The translations under genes were made by a program, and so were the position numbers. Source: Lentinula raphanica (Eukaryota; Basidiomycota; Agaricomycetes; Agaricales; Omphalotaceae). Taken from it: a stretch of DNA of 64,000 nt. The stretch spans positions 248,001 to 312,000 of the forward strand of contig JANVFP010000023.1 in assembly GCA_027919835.1 (NCBI GenBank), read 5' to 3'. Below are positions 47,851 through 58,917 of the stretch, piece by piece; within the stretch, counting starts at the first letter, position 1; the number at the start of each line of letters is the position of its first letter. The notes under the pieces were generated by a model that ran no database searches, was not told the DNA's origin, and saw nothing but the letters and a program-made list of their open reading frames with translations.

Positions 47851-48294
47851 TGATGCCAGAGGTAAAATTAAAAAGCCAAACAACGTTATCTCAACCGAAA
47901 GAGAGATTCAAAAGGATAGTAAGAACAAAAAGCAGAAAACTGCACTATGGTTCGCAATCTCGAGATGGAGGAAGAGGAAGAATCTATCGCAGAAAGAGGA
48001 GGACTCGAGAAGGAGATAGAGATAGAGATGGAAGAGACCATGCCAGTCATAGAGACGCGACCCAAAAAAACAATGCAAGCTGTCCACAATCATTGACTCC
48101 GTGAACACGTGAACGTTCTGAACCAGAAGATGTAGATAATGTTGAACCAGTGCAGCATGTAAAGCATATGCATAAGTACAGAATTCCCAGATTCATCACC
48201 ACCACTGCCCGACCAATTCATTCAAACAACACCCTCACCATCCCTATCCCCATTGCCCATTCTACGCACACACCCATGATATTACACTTATGCT

Positions 48295-48302
48295 GTTGCT
48301 AG
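48295..48302. repeat. Target site duplication GTTGCTAG, left copy
   Basis: GTTGCTAG is at 48295-48302 and 48712-48719, flanking the 409 bp MITE. Confidence 0.9.
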
Positions 48303-48711
48303 AGGACCTCGGAAGCTCCTGCAGAACCCCGCCCGAATTAGCGTACTTGAGGGCCCGATTTTGGCATTTTCCTTGTCCGGAAATGGCCAGAATTAGAGTA
48401 CTTGAGACCGGAAAGAGGTCAGTCCTTGTCCGATTTAGCGTACTTCGAGGTCAAAATTTCTGAGATCTAGGCCCCCTATACCAGATGTGGACGTAGGTTC
48501 TCTGATGTCAGCGATTCTTCTATCGCTTCTTGCGCTCGAATCCACATCGAAAATGCTGTCGGCAATTTTTTCACCATTTTTTGGCGAATTTGGAGCGATT
48601 TTTGGCTTTCACGTGACTATCCTTCTCCGAATTAGCGTACTTTGGGGCGAAAACATAGCGTACTTCAGACGCTTCAGCCGGGCGGGGTTCTGCAGGAGCT
48701 TCCGAGGTCCT
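48303..48711. mobile_element. hAT-like MITE with perfect 33 bp inverted repeats
   Basis: It starts AGGACCTCGGAAGCTCCTGC and continues to CCCCGCCCG; the right end is the exact inverse. It has an 8 bp target duplication, so hAT-type. Five copies of the word TTAGCGTACTT or close variants lie inside near both ends and are probable transposase-binding sites. The related locus near 62960 lacks it, so insertion came after that duplication. Confidence 0.9.
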
Positions 48712-48908
48712 GTTGCTAGCTAATGGTCATGACGAGATAGTCACAGAAAGAAAGAAAGATCATCATGATTGAAACAGACGTTGAGCATTTCTTCGAAGTA
48801 GGAATACTACACTCTATATATTAATATGGCAGTGAAACATTCCACATTTCATGAACGATAGCAGGGGGTTCTCGTTCCGATTCGTTAGGAGTAGCCGTGT
48901 CAGAAGTA

Positions 48909-49740
48909 CTAGTAAGCTTTGCTTGCTCCTTCGAATTGTAAGTCTTTAAAGCTCCTTCCTTCCTCTTCCTTCGACACTTTGTAAGCTTTCACCCGCTCCT
49001 GTGTCTCCGATGGCGTTTCTGCTGCTATAACCCTCCAAGATCCAGCTGGCAGACCATAGTGATCCTGAAAATCGTCACCGGGCATGGTCATCGCTGATAG
49101 AAAGATCAACGGCAACCTGGAAGGATCATGAGCTGCTGGATGGAATACAACAGGGTCGGGGTGTGAAGCAGTACTGGCAAAAGTCCACGCCGCCAGGAAA
49201 AGCGAGATTTCGTCCTTTTCACGCAGTGATCCCAACTGCGTCAATAGGGCTTCCTCAGCTTCTTGACCATTGAGGAAAGCCCCTAGACAATATACCGTAA
49301 GTCCAATATTGTGAGCAGAATCCAATATCTCCTTAGTCGGGCTCAATTCCAATTTTAACATGTTATGTTCTTCGACAACCTTGTTCTCTCTTTTGACAAC
49401 GTTGGCCTTGTCTTCAAGAACTGACAAGCGTCGATTGCGAGACATCCACAATGCAAAATGTGGCCCCTTGGTAGTACCCGGGTCTTGGTGCAGGATTTGG
49501 AAAAAGAGGTTTAATACATGGCCTGTTTTACAAAATAAGGCGGTCAATAGATTGTCATGTCTAATACTTGGATATGAACTTACGACTCCTAACAGGCCTA
49601 GGGATAGGGAGTCCCAGACTACGAAGATCGAAGTGTCGAGGACCTCCGCCTACAGGCATAGCCAGGATGTCCATGACCGAGTGCAAGGCAAGAACGAATA
49701 CGGGTAACAAATAGGCACCGGAGAGTGAGAGCACGCGCAT
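48909..49740 (-). CDS. Uncharacterised protein with N-terminal hydrophobic segment, paralog 1
   Basis: Two exons (49584-49740, 48909-49522) give 771 nt, 256 residues. The N-terminus MRVLSLSGAYLLPVFVLALH is a signal peptide or anchor. A charged helical segment (LEDKANVVKRENKVVEEHN) and the conserved blocks SLREKDEISLFLAAWTFAST and HPAAHDPSRLPLIFLSAM follow. No family is recognised. It is about 80 percent alike to the gene at 63061-63961. A one-base difference near the end shifts the last codons, so it stops at ASKAY where the sister continues for about 20 residues more. The true start may lie in upstream exons: a frame (RLSIRVPPLDL) runs through the region before the ATG. Confidence 0.6.
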
Positions 49741-50687
49741 CAGATCCAATGGGGGCACACGAATCGAAAGGCTGCGACGTTGAAGATAATTTGAGTGAGG
49801 TTGAAGTCAATCGTATTCGAAGGCAGGAAGAGAAACTTACCGGACGGGATCGGGAAATTTTTTTTGCGGTTGACGGATGAATGGGACGATGAGGGATTTT
49901 CGGAAATGAACGCAAAATTGAACTGGCTGAGGATATCAATGTGAGCATCGAGGTCGGTCTCATGAGATGAGAAAATACATAGGTACCCACTCTTAGAAGG
50001 GAAGAAGTAAGAGTGCCTGCAGATGAGATGAATGAACGTTGAAGAGGGTCGAAAACAACTATGAAAGGGGTAGAGTAAAAAGCGCTGATTAGGCCCAGAG
50101 TACAAGCTCGACACCGTAACAGACTCCAAATCTTACATATTTGCCAGCAAGAGAACAATAGATTCGACCAGCGAATCTTTGTGATATAATTTCTTGAATG
50201 TATCCTTGGCCTGTGGCAGAGGGGTTGAGTAAGAGAGAGAGCGTCGATCAAAGGGTTGGGGCCCAGGAATTCACGTACTCGATGTTGGATGTAGCGAATC
50301 AAGATGAAAAAAAGGCGTGTGGGCTTTCGTTAAATACCGCTTGTTTGAGATTTCAAGGATCAAATCGGATACTTAATCAGAGAGTCGCGATACTAGGCGA
50401 TACTATGCTCTCTTGCCTTCGGGAGATAAGATGTGCGACGGAGGGGGTTAAGACGAGGATGTCTCGGGAGGCTGGAGCTTGGCTGCTTGGGCAACAGGAT
50501 ATCATGCATGCATTGGCAACTGAGTACTGAATGGCTAAGACGGAATGGGAACAAATAATGATTAACGATATGATATGATATACTTTGTCTGATTCAGCCA
50601 GCCAGCCCCCCCAGCCTTTTCTCAACGCGTGCCTCAAGCTCTCAAGCTCTCAAGCTCACTCAAGGCCCCTGCCGCCCTGCCGCCTAC
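49741..50687. other. Spacer, possible 5' exons of paralog 1
   Basis: On the minus strand a splice donor (GTAAGT near 49838) and acceptors suggest short upstream exons of paralog 1, but I could not reach a start codon. Otherwise no gene is seen. Confidence 0.35.
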
Positions 50688-53567
50688 TCATGATCGAGAA
50701 TGAGAATGAGTATACACCTCCTTGAGATTCCCCAGCGCCGTCTGTAAAACCCCCCAAGTTCAATAACATAACACAAGCATCAACACCAACCAAAAAAGGA
50801 GAACCAAGTGAACAAGTGAACAAGCCCACTTGTCAATCTGGGTTTCAACAGAAACGTTCATGTAAACGTACCTCATAACTCTTAACGAGCCCCTCCAACG
50901 CTCCCTCACCGATCCTCACCCGCTTCACGTGGGAGAGATGGTTCGCGGTTTTGAGCATGAGTTTGAAATGCCGGGCCTGGGAATCAATGATCGTATATCA
51001 TATCATATCATAATCAGTATAAGTATAAGTAAAAGTAGGTTCCGAACCAGAAAGAACTCAAAAACAAACAGAAACAGAAACAAACAAACACACCTCCTGC
51101 TCCTCAACCAACGTCCAGCCCTCGCCCACCCTGCCCGCTCTCGCCGTGCGCCCGAGGCGGTGGACGTATTTCCGTATGTCGACGGGGGTGTCGTAGGAGA
51201 TGACGTGTGTGATGTTGGGGAGGTCGATGCCGCGGGAGATGAGGTCGGAGGAGATGAGGCTGGGGGGAGGGGGGGTAGAAGGATACGATTAGTGGTGAAT
51301 TAGGAAGGAAGGAAGGAAGGAAGGAAGATAAGAAACGGTACGAAGCAACGAAAGGGGAAAACGTACATCTGGATCTTCCCTGCCTTGAATTCTTCCAAAA
51401 TCGATTTTCGTTCGGAGGGAGGTAGGTCGCTGGAGTATGCCCGGGCGATGACGGTCGTGTCCATCGTGTCCATCCCCCCCGTATTCGTCGTGTCCATCCC
51501 CGTATCCTCCTTCGACTCCTTCGACTCTTTCTCCCTCGCCACTTGAAAGAATTCGAACAGCCTCACGAGTCTGTTCGTCGACTCGGCGGATTTGGTGAAT
51601 ACCAGTGCGCTGAAACTGTTTTGGGATTGGGATATTTGGGATTCTTGGGATTGGACGAAGGTTTTGAGTCGTGTGTGGACAAGGTGGAAGAAGACGAGGG
51701 GTTTGTTGTACGTCGTGCAGATGATCATGTGTTCCTGGGTTCGTTCGTTGAGAAAGGGATGAATTGGTCAGAAGGATACATCCAAAAAATCACCTTCAAC
51801 GTCGCAGGCATAGTAAACCTCTCCGAGACCACGTCAAGGATCACATCCTCCTCTTCGTCTTCCCCGTCAATCCCGCTAGCTGCAGGACCCCCCTGGACAA
51901 CGAAATACTTTGGGTCCCTCAACTCCAACGCCGCGATCTTCCCTGGGTCCCTCGTGAGCGTCGCGGAGAAGAGCAGTTTTTGGCATGAGGCGTGTTTGTG
52001 TTCTGTGGGGAACGGGGAGAAGGACGTGGGGTCTGGGTAAAGGACATTTGGGTGGTGGCGGTGGTGCAAAGGGAGAAGGTGGTGGAAGGCAGGGGAAAGA
52101 GCGTCTGGGATTAGGTTCGAAGACCCAATCCCGTCAAACACATGGCTAGGCGGCCTCAACGTACCGACCACGCTCCCAAGCCAATCCTGAAACGACTGCG
52201 CGAGGAGTCTGTCCGCTTCGTCGATGACGAGGAACCGGAGATGCTGCAACGTGAAATTCGGAGTGTCGTTGAGATGGTCGATGAGACGACCGGGTGTGGA
52301 GATGAGGATGTCGAGCTTGGAGGAGCCGCCGAGGAGGCTATATCGAATATCCCCAACAAGCTGACCTTGTTCATGCGTGAACGAATGTTGGCCCGTCGCT
52401 GTCCCGATCTTCAACCCTCGACCTTTACTTATCTCCTCGAACGTCTCCCGGACCTGCATCACCAGGTCCCGCGTGGGGAGCACGATGAGCGCCCGGAGAC
52501 GGGTGGTGATACGAGTAGAGAGGATCTAAGTAGATAAATAAAATAGTACTGTAAATGAATCAATGAACGAACAAACGCTTAGAACGCACCTCGACAATCG
52601 GAATCGCATACGCCAGCGTCTTCCCGCTCCCCGTCGGTGCGCACACACAGACGTCCCGCGGGGGGTTGTACGGTTGGTATAAGGCTTTGTGTGTCGCGTT
52701 GCGAGGGAGGAGGAAGGGGAGTAAGCACGTTTGAACAGCAAACAGCTCCGTTATCCCCAACTCAACCAACCGTCTGCTCATTTTCTCACTCAGACCCGTC
52801 CTCGTCCATTCTTCTCTCTCTTCGTCTCCCTCTCCAAAGCCAAACTGGAATTCTTCCATTCTATCTTTGTCACTCCCTATCTTTACAGCCACCGTCCGTC
52901 CCGGAGGCACGATCTCCGCGTCGACCAGGGCTCTGTCCAGCCCTTGGAGCGCGAGCGTCGTTTTGAGATTGGACGGCGCAGAGGGGTGTGTGGGGAGAGG
53001 GAATATGGGGAGCGCTGTTTGTGGAATGGGCGGAGGAGAGTTTTGAATGGGAGGCGATGTTTCTGTATGTTTTGTACGCGTTGTATGATGCACTGCTTCG
53101 ACAGCGTCCGGTCCAATGGATACCTTGCGTCGTTTCTTCGGTCGTCTCTCTACTTTCTGTATCTCCTCTTCTTCCTCCTCTTCTTCTCCGGCCTCTTCTT
53201 CTTCACCTTGTTCTCCTTCGTCTCCCATTCCTACTTGAGCCACGACAGATCCCTCTTCCTCTTCCTCTTCTCGTCCTTCTCCCTCTCCATCCTCTCTATC
53301 CTCTTCATATTCTACATCATCTCCAGATCGACTTCTCTCCTTCGCCTTTTTATCCTTGTTCTTGCTCTTGCTCAACTTTCTCCGCTCTTTCTTCCGCTTC
53401 AGATATCGCGCTTTGGCTTTGGTTTTTGTCTTTGGCACTGGCACGGGCGGAGCGTCTGTCGTGTCCATCGCGTCTATCGTGTTCGTCGCCGTTCGTCGAG
53501 GTACGACGGAAAATCCTTCATTACAAAAGACAACGGTCTTTTCCCACGGGATAACTTGCTGACACAT
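50688..53567 (-). CDS. DBP6: DEAD-box RNA helicase, DBP6/DDX51 type
   Basis: Six exons (52590-53567, 51794-52525, 51367-51734, 51094-51259, 50872-50976, 50688-50741) give 2403 nt, 800 residues. Helicase motifs are APTGSGKT (310), PTRDL, TPGR, DEAD (428-431), [14 protein letters not shown] and [11 protein letters not shown]. The long Glu/Lys-rich N-terminus, [12 protein letters not shown] before motif [14 protein letters not shown], and the tail [13 protein letters not shown] identify the DBP6/DDX51 branch, nucleolar helicases for assembly of the 60S ribosomal subunit. The start is uncertain: the first ATG of the frame is 53567, but an acceptor-like CAG just after it leaves open an upstream exon. 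The last exon ([17 protein letters not shown]) is short but in phase. Confidence 0.9.
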
Positions 53568-54240
53568 AAACGTCAAAGACAAATATAAGATAACAAGCTA
53601 CATATGGATAATCTAAGCGCTCGGTACCTTTGACGGATTAAGCGCCCAAATTCAAAAAATTCATTCGATGATGTTCACCGTTCGGCGTTCAGTCCTTTCA
53701 GAATGATCTGGAAACTTCTGTGCCCATTAGCCTGACAATATTTAAAGCCCTGTCTTTCCAGTAGGCCCCCGCAAGTTGATGCCCCTACCACTTCATCCAC
53801 CATCAAGAGGCCCCTCAAGTATGCTTATTCAGACAAGAAGATAAGCAAAAATCACAAAGAAATTGCTCAAGATCATCAAAACTACCCAAAATACAAGCAA
53901 TTTGGCTTCATTCACTCTCCAAGTACACAATAATTGGCTCCAAACAAGGGAAATATCAAGATCGCATATGCCAATCAGCAAGTGGTCATTTTCTAACATT
54001 TATGCAAGAAGAGTACTTCAAGCGCTCATCCACCAAAAGATCATCATCAAGGACAAGGATAAACAACAGTGAACAACTTGATGTTTGAGAAAACTGGCTG
54101 TTCACACCTCTGACTATATCTGTCCCAGCCCAGCAATGGGCTGGGGCATGATGGAGGAGGTGTGAATGGCCAGTTTGGCTCATTAATGCATCTTATAGTA
54201 TATTCTGAGTCACTGCAGGATTATAATACTGTATGTTTTT
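53568..54240. other. Spacer with nested hairpin
   Basis: No gene is seen. Inverted repeats AAACTGGCTGTTCACACCTC (54092-54111) and its near inverse (54158-54177) enclose a second inverted repeat, CCAGCCCA...TGGGCTGG (54126-54146). Confidence 0.45.
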
Positions 54241-54280
54241 TGAATTTTCGAAAGCTGTGCATCGCACGGGTCACAGCTAG
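54241..54280 (+). mobile_element. Helitron-like 3' terminus
   Basis: The hairpin GTGCATCGCAC is followed by nine bases and then CTAG at 54277-54280, with T next. Helitrons end in a small hairpin about ten bases before CTRR and insert before T. The matching 5' end (TC after A) was not located, and no Rep/helicase gene is present, so only an end is supported. Confidence 0.45.
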
Positions 54281-54319
54281 TAAAACTTAAAAGAAAAGGA
54301 AACGCCGAAAGTGCCGGCA

Positions 54320-56978
54320 ATGCCTGAATTGCCGGAAAAGGGATCATCATCATCACCCGGACCTCCGAATGGCATGCGTCGCCCTTCTCCACATCCATCC
54401 ATGCAGCCTCCCCTGCTCAACAATGCACCGTCGAATCTAAACGGAAACCCCCAGAACTCCAGAGGAACCGTAATGGTCGGAGGGCGACCAATCAATCTTG
54501 GTGATCTCACTGAGCGAGCCACCGCGCTCCGTACTATCATTCAAAATTCTCAAATACAGCTGCATCAAATGCAACAACGCCCTAACGTGAATGACCCTAT
54601 GTTCATGGGTAGGATGCGCGCGCTGCAAGCAGAGCTTGCTGGTAAGAAAGAATCCCTGAACAAGATCGTTACCTTGATGAACATCTGCGTGCAACAGAAT
54701 AACGGTGGGAATGGGACCTTGTGTGTATATCCCGCTTTTGATTCCGACGTCTCTTCTGATCAATAATTCAGAAACGGTACCGGTGGTCCTTCACAATTAC
54801 CTCTTCCTCCGAGCAACGGTGGTCAGCCTTGGCAAAGTTCTCCGTTCGGTAATGCCACACAACCGTCGAATATGCCTGGATCACAGACACAGCCTGCCGG
54901 ACCAGGTCCGCGATCAAGTTCAGCCCCCCCGCATCCTTCATCTGGTCTGTCCGTGAATGCTCCGAACAATGTACCTCCTCGTTCGAGTTCCACTCCGCAG
55001 CAGCAGTTGAATCCATTCGCCATGAAACAGTACAATTTTCCTATCAATGATTCATCCACCAATGGTGCTCCAGGGCCTAGCAATCTTGGACCAACTATAC
55101 CTATATTCAACACGCCTATTCCTCCTCTAGACAAACAACGGTTTAACGCGACGTACAAACAGTGGTGTCAGTCCAAACACATTTTACATGACCCTCGCAT
55201 TTTGACCTTCGAAAATCGACCGATCGACTTATACCTGCTACATTGCCTCGTAATACGCGAGGGCGGTACGGCGAATGTGAGTTTGGCGTTCTCTCATCGT
55301 GTTCTGTTGTTTGACCAAAGTCGCTCAGGTTACTCGCAACGACCTGTGGCCGATAATAGGTGGGCAACTAGGTATCATCAATTTCCCCGGCGAACCACCT
55401 AGATCGGGACCGAATGCCACGATGCACATTCAAAATGTCTACAAGGAATATCTCATGGCGTTTGACAGCGTTTATACGACCTCCGTGATGAACAGTCGTC
55501 GAAAGGCTCAGGGTGCAGCAGTAGCAGCATCTTTCCCTGAGCCGTTGCGCAACTTGACTGATGGTCAGTTACGATTCTTTATCTCGTGTGCAGATAAACC
55601 TCCAGCAAAGTTGAGGGCGCATGGCATGTCCGAAACGATGATCAGTTTTATCGAAAACCATCGTTCGACACTGCAAAATATGAGCACAGATCCGGAGCAT
55701 TTCATCAACGATATCAGGAGGGCTCAACCTCCGCAGGGCCCAATGCCCGGGAATGTCGGGCACGGGGGACACACTAGTCAACCCTTCCCGAACGCAGGCA
55801 ACATCACCCAACCATTCATGCGACCTCCGGGTATGCATCCTATTGAGTCTGACTACATTCTCGACGAACCTTCGTTGATAAGCACTGCTGGTGGTCACCC
55901 AAGTTTGGCAAGTGCAGGAACGAGTTCTTGTCTGGACATTGTTAATGTCAGTCAAGTCACAACTTCCTCTTCTACACCCTTGGACAAGGGAGAAGACAAA
56001 CAACAAGATGTTCAAACCCAGTGCTCAGATGACATAGTTTCAGACAGGAAAAGGCAGCAGGTAGTAATAGTTTCTAATTCAGAAAGTCATACTAGTGATG
56101 ATGATGACAATGCTCCTATGGTCACTAAACCATGTATACCTTCCCATCTGTCCAAGAAGAAGAAGAAGTCATCCAAAATTCGTAAACACAAAGCAAAAAC
56201 AGTTGTAGATGACAGGAAGCAAAGGAATAGCCAGTCCCGGATCTCCACTATGGTATCTTCAACTGTCAGGTCTTCCTCTAGTGTTGATCAACCCCAGGAT
56301 CAGGCTGTTGTAGCCAGTTTGACCTCTGATGGGCATCATGATCTGAGTGATAGCTCACTCTGTCATTCTACTCCTCAGCTGCCATCTTCTGTCCCCACTC
56401 TTGACCAACTTTCCTTAATAAGTGATGCTAGTGGTCACCCTTTGGCAGGTGCAGGAGCCAGTCCTTCTCTGAACATTGTCAGTCAAGTCACCACTCCCTC
56501 TTCTACACTGTTGGACAAGGGAGAACCCAAACAACAACTTGTACAAACTCGCTTGGACAACATAGTTTCAGATGGGGAAAGGCAGCAGGTAATGATTTCT
56601 AATTCAGAAACTCATACTAGTGATGATAATGACAATGCTTCTATGGTTGCTAAACCATGCATGCCCTCCTGTCAGTCCAAGATCAAGTCATCCAAAATTC
56701 ATGAACACAAAGCAAAAACAGTTGTAGATGACAAGAAGCAACGGAATAGCCAGTCCATCTCCACTATGACATCTTCAACTGTCAGGTCTTCCTCAAGTGT
56801 TGATCAACACCAGGATCAGGCTGTTGTGGCCAGTTTGACCTCCAATGGGCATCACAATCTGAGCAACAGCTCACTCCATCATTCTGTTCCTCAGTCACTA
56901 TCTCCCATTCCCATCAGTGAACCTGAACCCAAACAAGTTATGCAAGCCAGCAAAGTGTTGCATCACAGGGGTGATTAA
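54320..56978 (+). CDS. SWI1-like ARID protein fused to a repeat-derived tail
   Basis: Exons 54320-54720, 54772-55276 and 55329-56978 total 2556 nt, 851 residues. An N-terminal Pro/Asn-rich region with a coiled segment (LRTIIQNSQIQLHQMQQR) precedes an ARID DNA-binding domain at about 257-345 (NRPIDLYLLHCLVIREGG, NDLWPIIGGQLG, YKEYLMAFD). This matches the Swi1 subunit of fungal SWI/SNF remodellers. After about residue 472 the usual Swi1 sequence stops and a Ser/Thr-rich tail of two tandem units of about 175 residues begins, each with KTVVDD.KQRNSQS and SSSVDQ. The same tail sequence is found unlinked to ARID at 25034-27050. The gene is therefore probably truncated by a repeat insertion, making a chimeric frame. 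A complete SWI1 should exist elsewhere if this copy is non-functional. Confidence 0.75.
55839..56978 (+). repeat. Two tandem about 570 bp coding repeats in ARID fusion tail
   Basis: Unit 1 (about 55839-56408) and unit 2 (about 56409-56978) share the order GGHP/SGHP, SSSTPLDKGE/SSTLLDKGE, HTSDD, SKIRKHKAKTVVDD/SKIHEHKAKTVVDD, LTSDGHHDLS/LTSNGHHNLS. Two more units are in the degenerate copy at 25034-27050. Confidence 0.8.
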
Positions 56979-57520
56979 TACTTGTTGCTTCCAAATTACT
57001 GACTCCCTTCACTGACTAACTTCCTCATTTCAATAGATCAAGACTGTGTCAATTGCAGGAGTATTCAAGGAGATGCTGATGCAATGAGGCCCATGCAAGA
57101 GACCAATATCAACCTGCAGTCAGTGCACAAAAACCTGAGCACATGTGGCAAGGATTGCAAACTTTACACTGCCGCAGGTTTAAAAAGATGTTGTGAGTTC
57201 CCTCACTGGGGGTTCATGTCAGTTTTGAAATGTTGAATCCCTATTGACACTTGGTGAAGCCTATAACAAGTGTGTTCACAAAATAGAAACTACTAGCTCC
57301 TGTGCTGCATCGGGCACTCCAACACTATTCAATGAAGCTGAAGAATTCACTATCAGTGGTGGAACTTTTAATGCAGTGAATGGTGATATGCATTCAAAGA
57401 CCAACACTAACCAATCCCGCACATGCTACATCAACTGTGTATTCAAGAATCATCATTCGAACAAGATTACGCCTGACGATGAAGTGAAACCTGAAGATTC
57501 CACCAAGGAAACTAGGTAAG
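56979..57520 (+). pseudogene. Cys-rich downstream part of the repeat unit
   Basis: The sequence after the ARID-fusion stop keeps homology to 25034-25690: STCGKDC, CCEF, GEAYNKCVHKIETTSSCAAS, EFTISGGTFNA. Stops are present between pieces. In an ancestral gene these were presumably later exons. It provides the empty site for MITE copy A near 57330. Confidence 0.55.
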
Positions 57521-58917
57521 TCCATCATACAATAGCGCCAGAAACTGCTTTTACTCAGAAACAGTGATGGTGCTTCCACGGAGCCATGCCAGCCTTGGAC
57601 TGTAAAGTCGAATCATAAGCCCAACAGCCAACAGCGCTGGACAACTACCAAATTTACACACTATGTGTATCACTATCAGCACTACTTGCCAACCATCATG
57701 TGCTATTCCATGTCTTGGATGATGCATTGGGTACCACCTGAGATTCAGTACTTCACCACGCTGTCGTGGTGGTATTGGTGGTGGTGATACCAACACGTTG
57801 TTAGTTATAACTGCTCATTCATAGTCAATACACTGAGAGCAATTTGGACGTCTAGACTACCAAATTCCCGTCTTTCCTTCCGCGTGGACAATGGTTTCCT
57901 CTCGTTGTCAGAACACGATCGGTGCACAGAAATTTCAGATATCTATAGTCTAAGTTTGTTATGTAAAAGAAAAAGTAGGCATGCTGTGTATGAAGAATTT
58001 ATCTACTGTTTTCTTGCAGAACTGACGAATTCAGCTAATCATCGAGTGATACTTGAAGGTGCCGATTTGTAAGTTCTGCGAGGTCCTGCGAGTCGCGACA
58101 GTGTCAGCCTGTCAGGTTTCAAACACCATCCAGACTCCAGTGATTCATGCATCATGATCATCGAGTTTTTCTTTCTTACTGTTTCTGGTCTGTGGCCCAC
58201 TGGCAAGCATGAGTAAAAGATTTGAAGCTTGCAGTGCCAGGGCTCGAGACGGCGTTCCTAGTCCCGACGAAGGACAGATAGATACTTACATAGTTGGTTT
58301 CCTTCCTCTGAAAGGGAGATCGGACTCGGCGGTAGTGTGTACTACAGTCGGGGGCTCTTTCCCAAGTCGAACGTCGAACGAGCCTTGAGCTTGAGAACTT
58401 GAAGACACGGAGTGTTTCCATGAAGAGCTTGAAGTTTGAATGGATATTTTGAGGTCTGTCACTATGGTATCACCGAACTTCAGAGGGAGAAACGAGCGAA
58501 GGGAGGGAATTAGCTAGTAGAAAGACAGGGAGTGAACCCAGAACCATACGTATATGAGTCACTTGATGTTCAACGTTCAACGTTCAGCGGTTGGGCAAAC
58601 CAATCGCGAATCTACCAACCAAGAAGACTTGGAGGCTGGAGCGAAAACAACGTTAACAATATATCATGTACATTATGTACATGATACTCGACGAGAATCG
58701 TACAAGCATTGGTATATCGGAAAGGAATTATACTTCCTAAGAAGATGGTACAGTAGTGAGATCGGATGATTTATGAATTGCGAAAAAAAGAAAGTCATCT
58801 TGTCCATTGTCCATCCATCCATCCATCTATCCATTTATCCGTGGCCTCAACCTTCAATCTTCAATCTCAACCTCAACGTTCAACCTCAACCTAAATCAAC
58901 CTAAATCAAAAGCCAGA
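57521..58917. other. Stretch without recognised gene
   Basis: I see no protein family or splice-consistent frame. A CCATCCATCCATC run is at about 58812-58830. Confidence 0.45.

Noticed and set aside
52637..53588. Long plus-strand frames opposite DBP6
   Set aside because: They are the antisense of the Glu/Lys-rich N-terminus of the helicase, giving Ser/Leu/Phe-rich nonsense.
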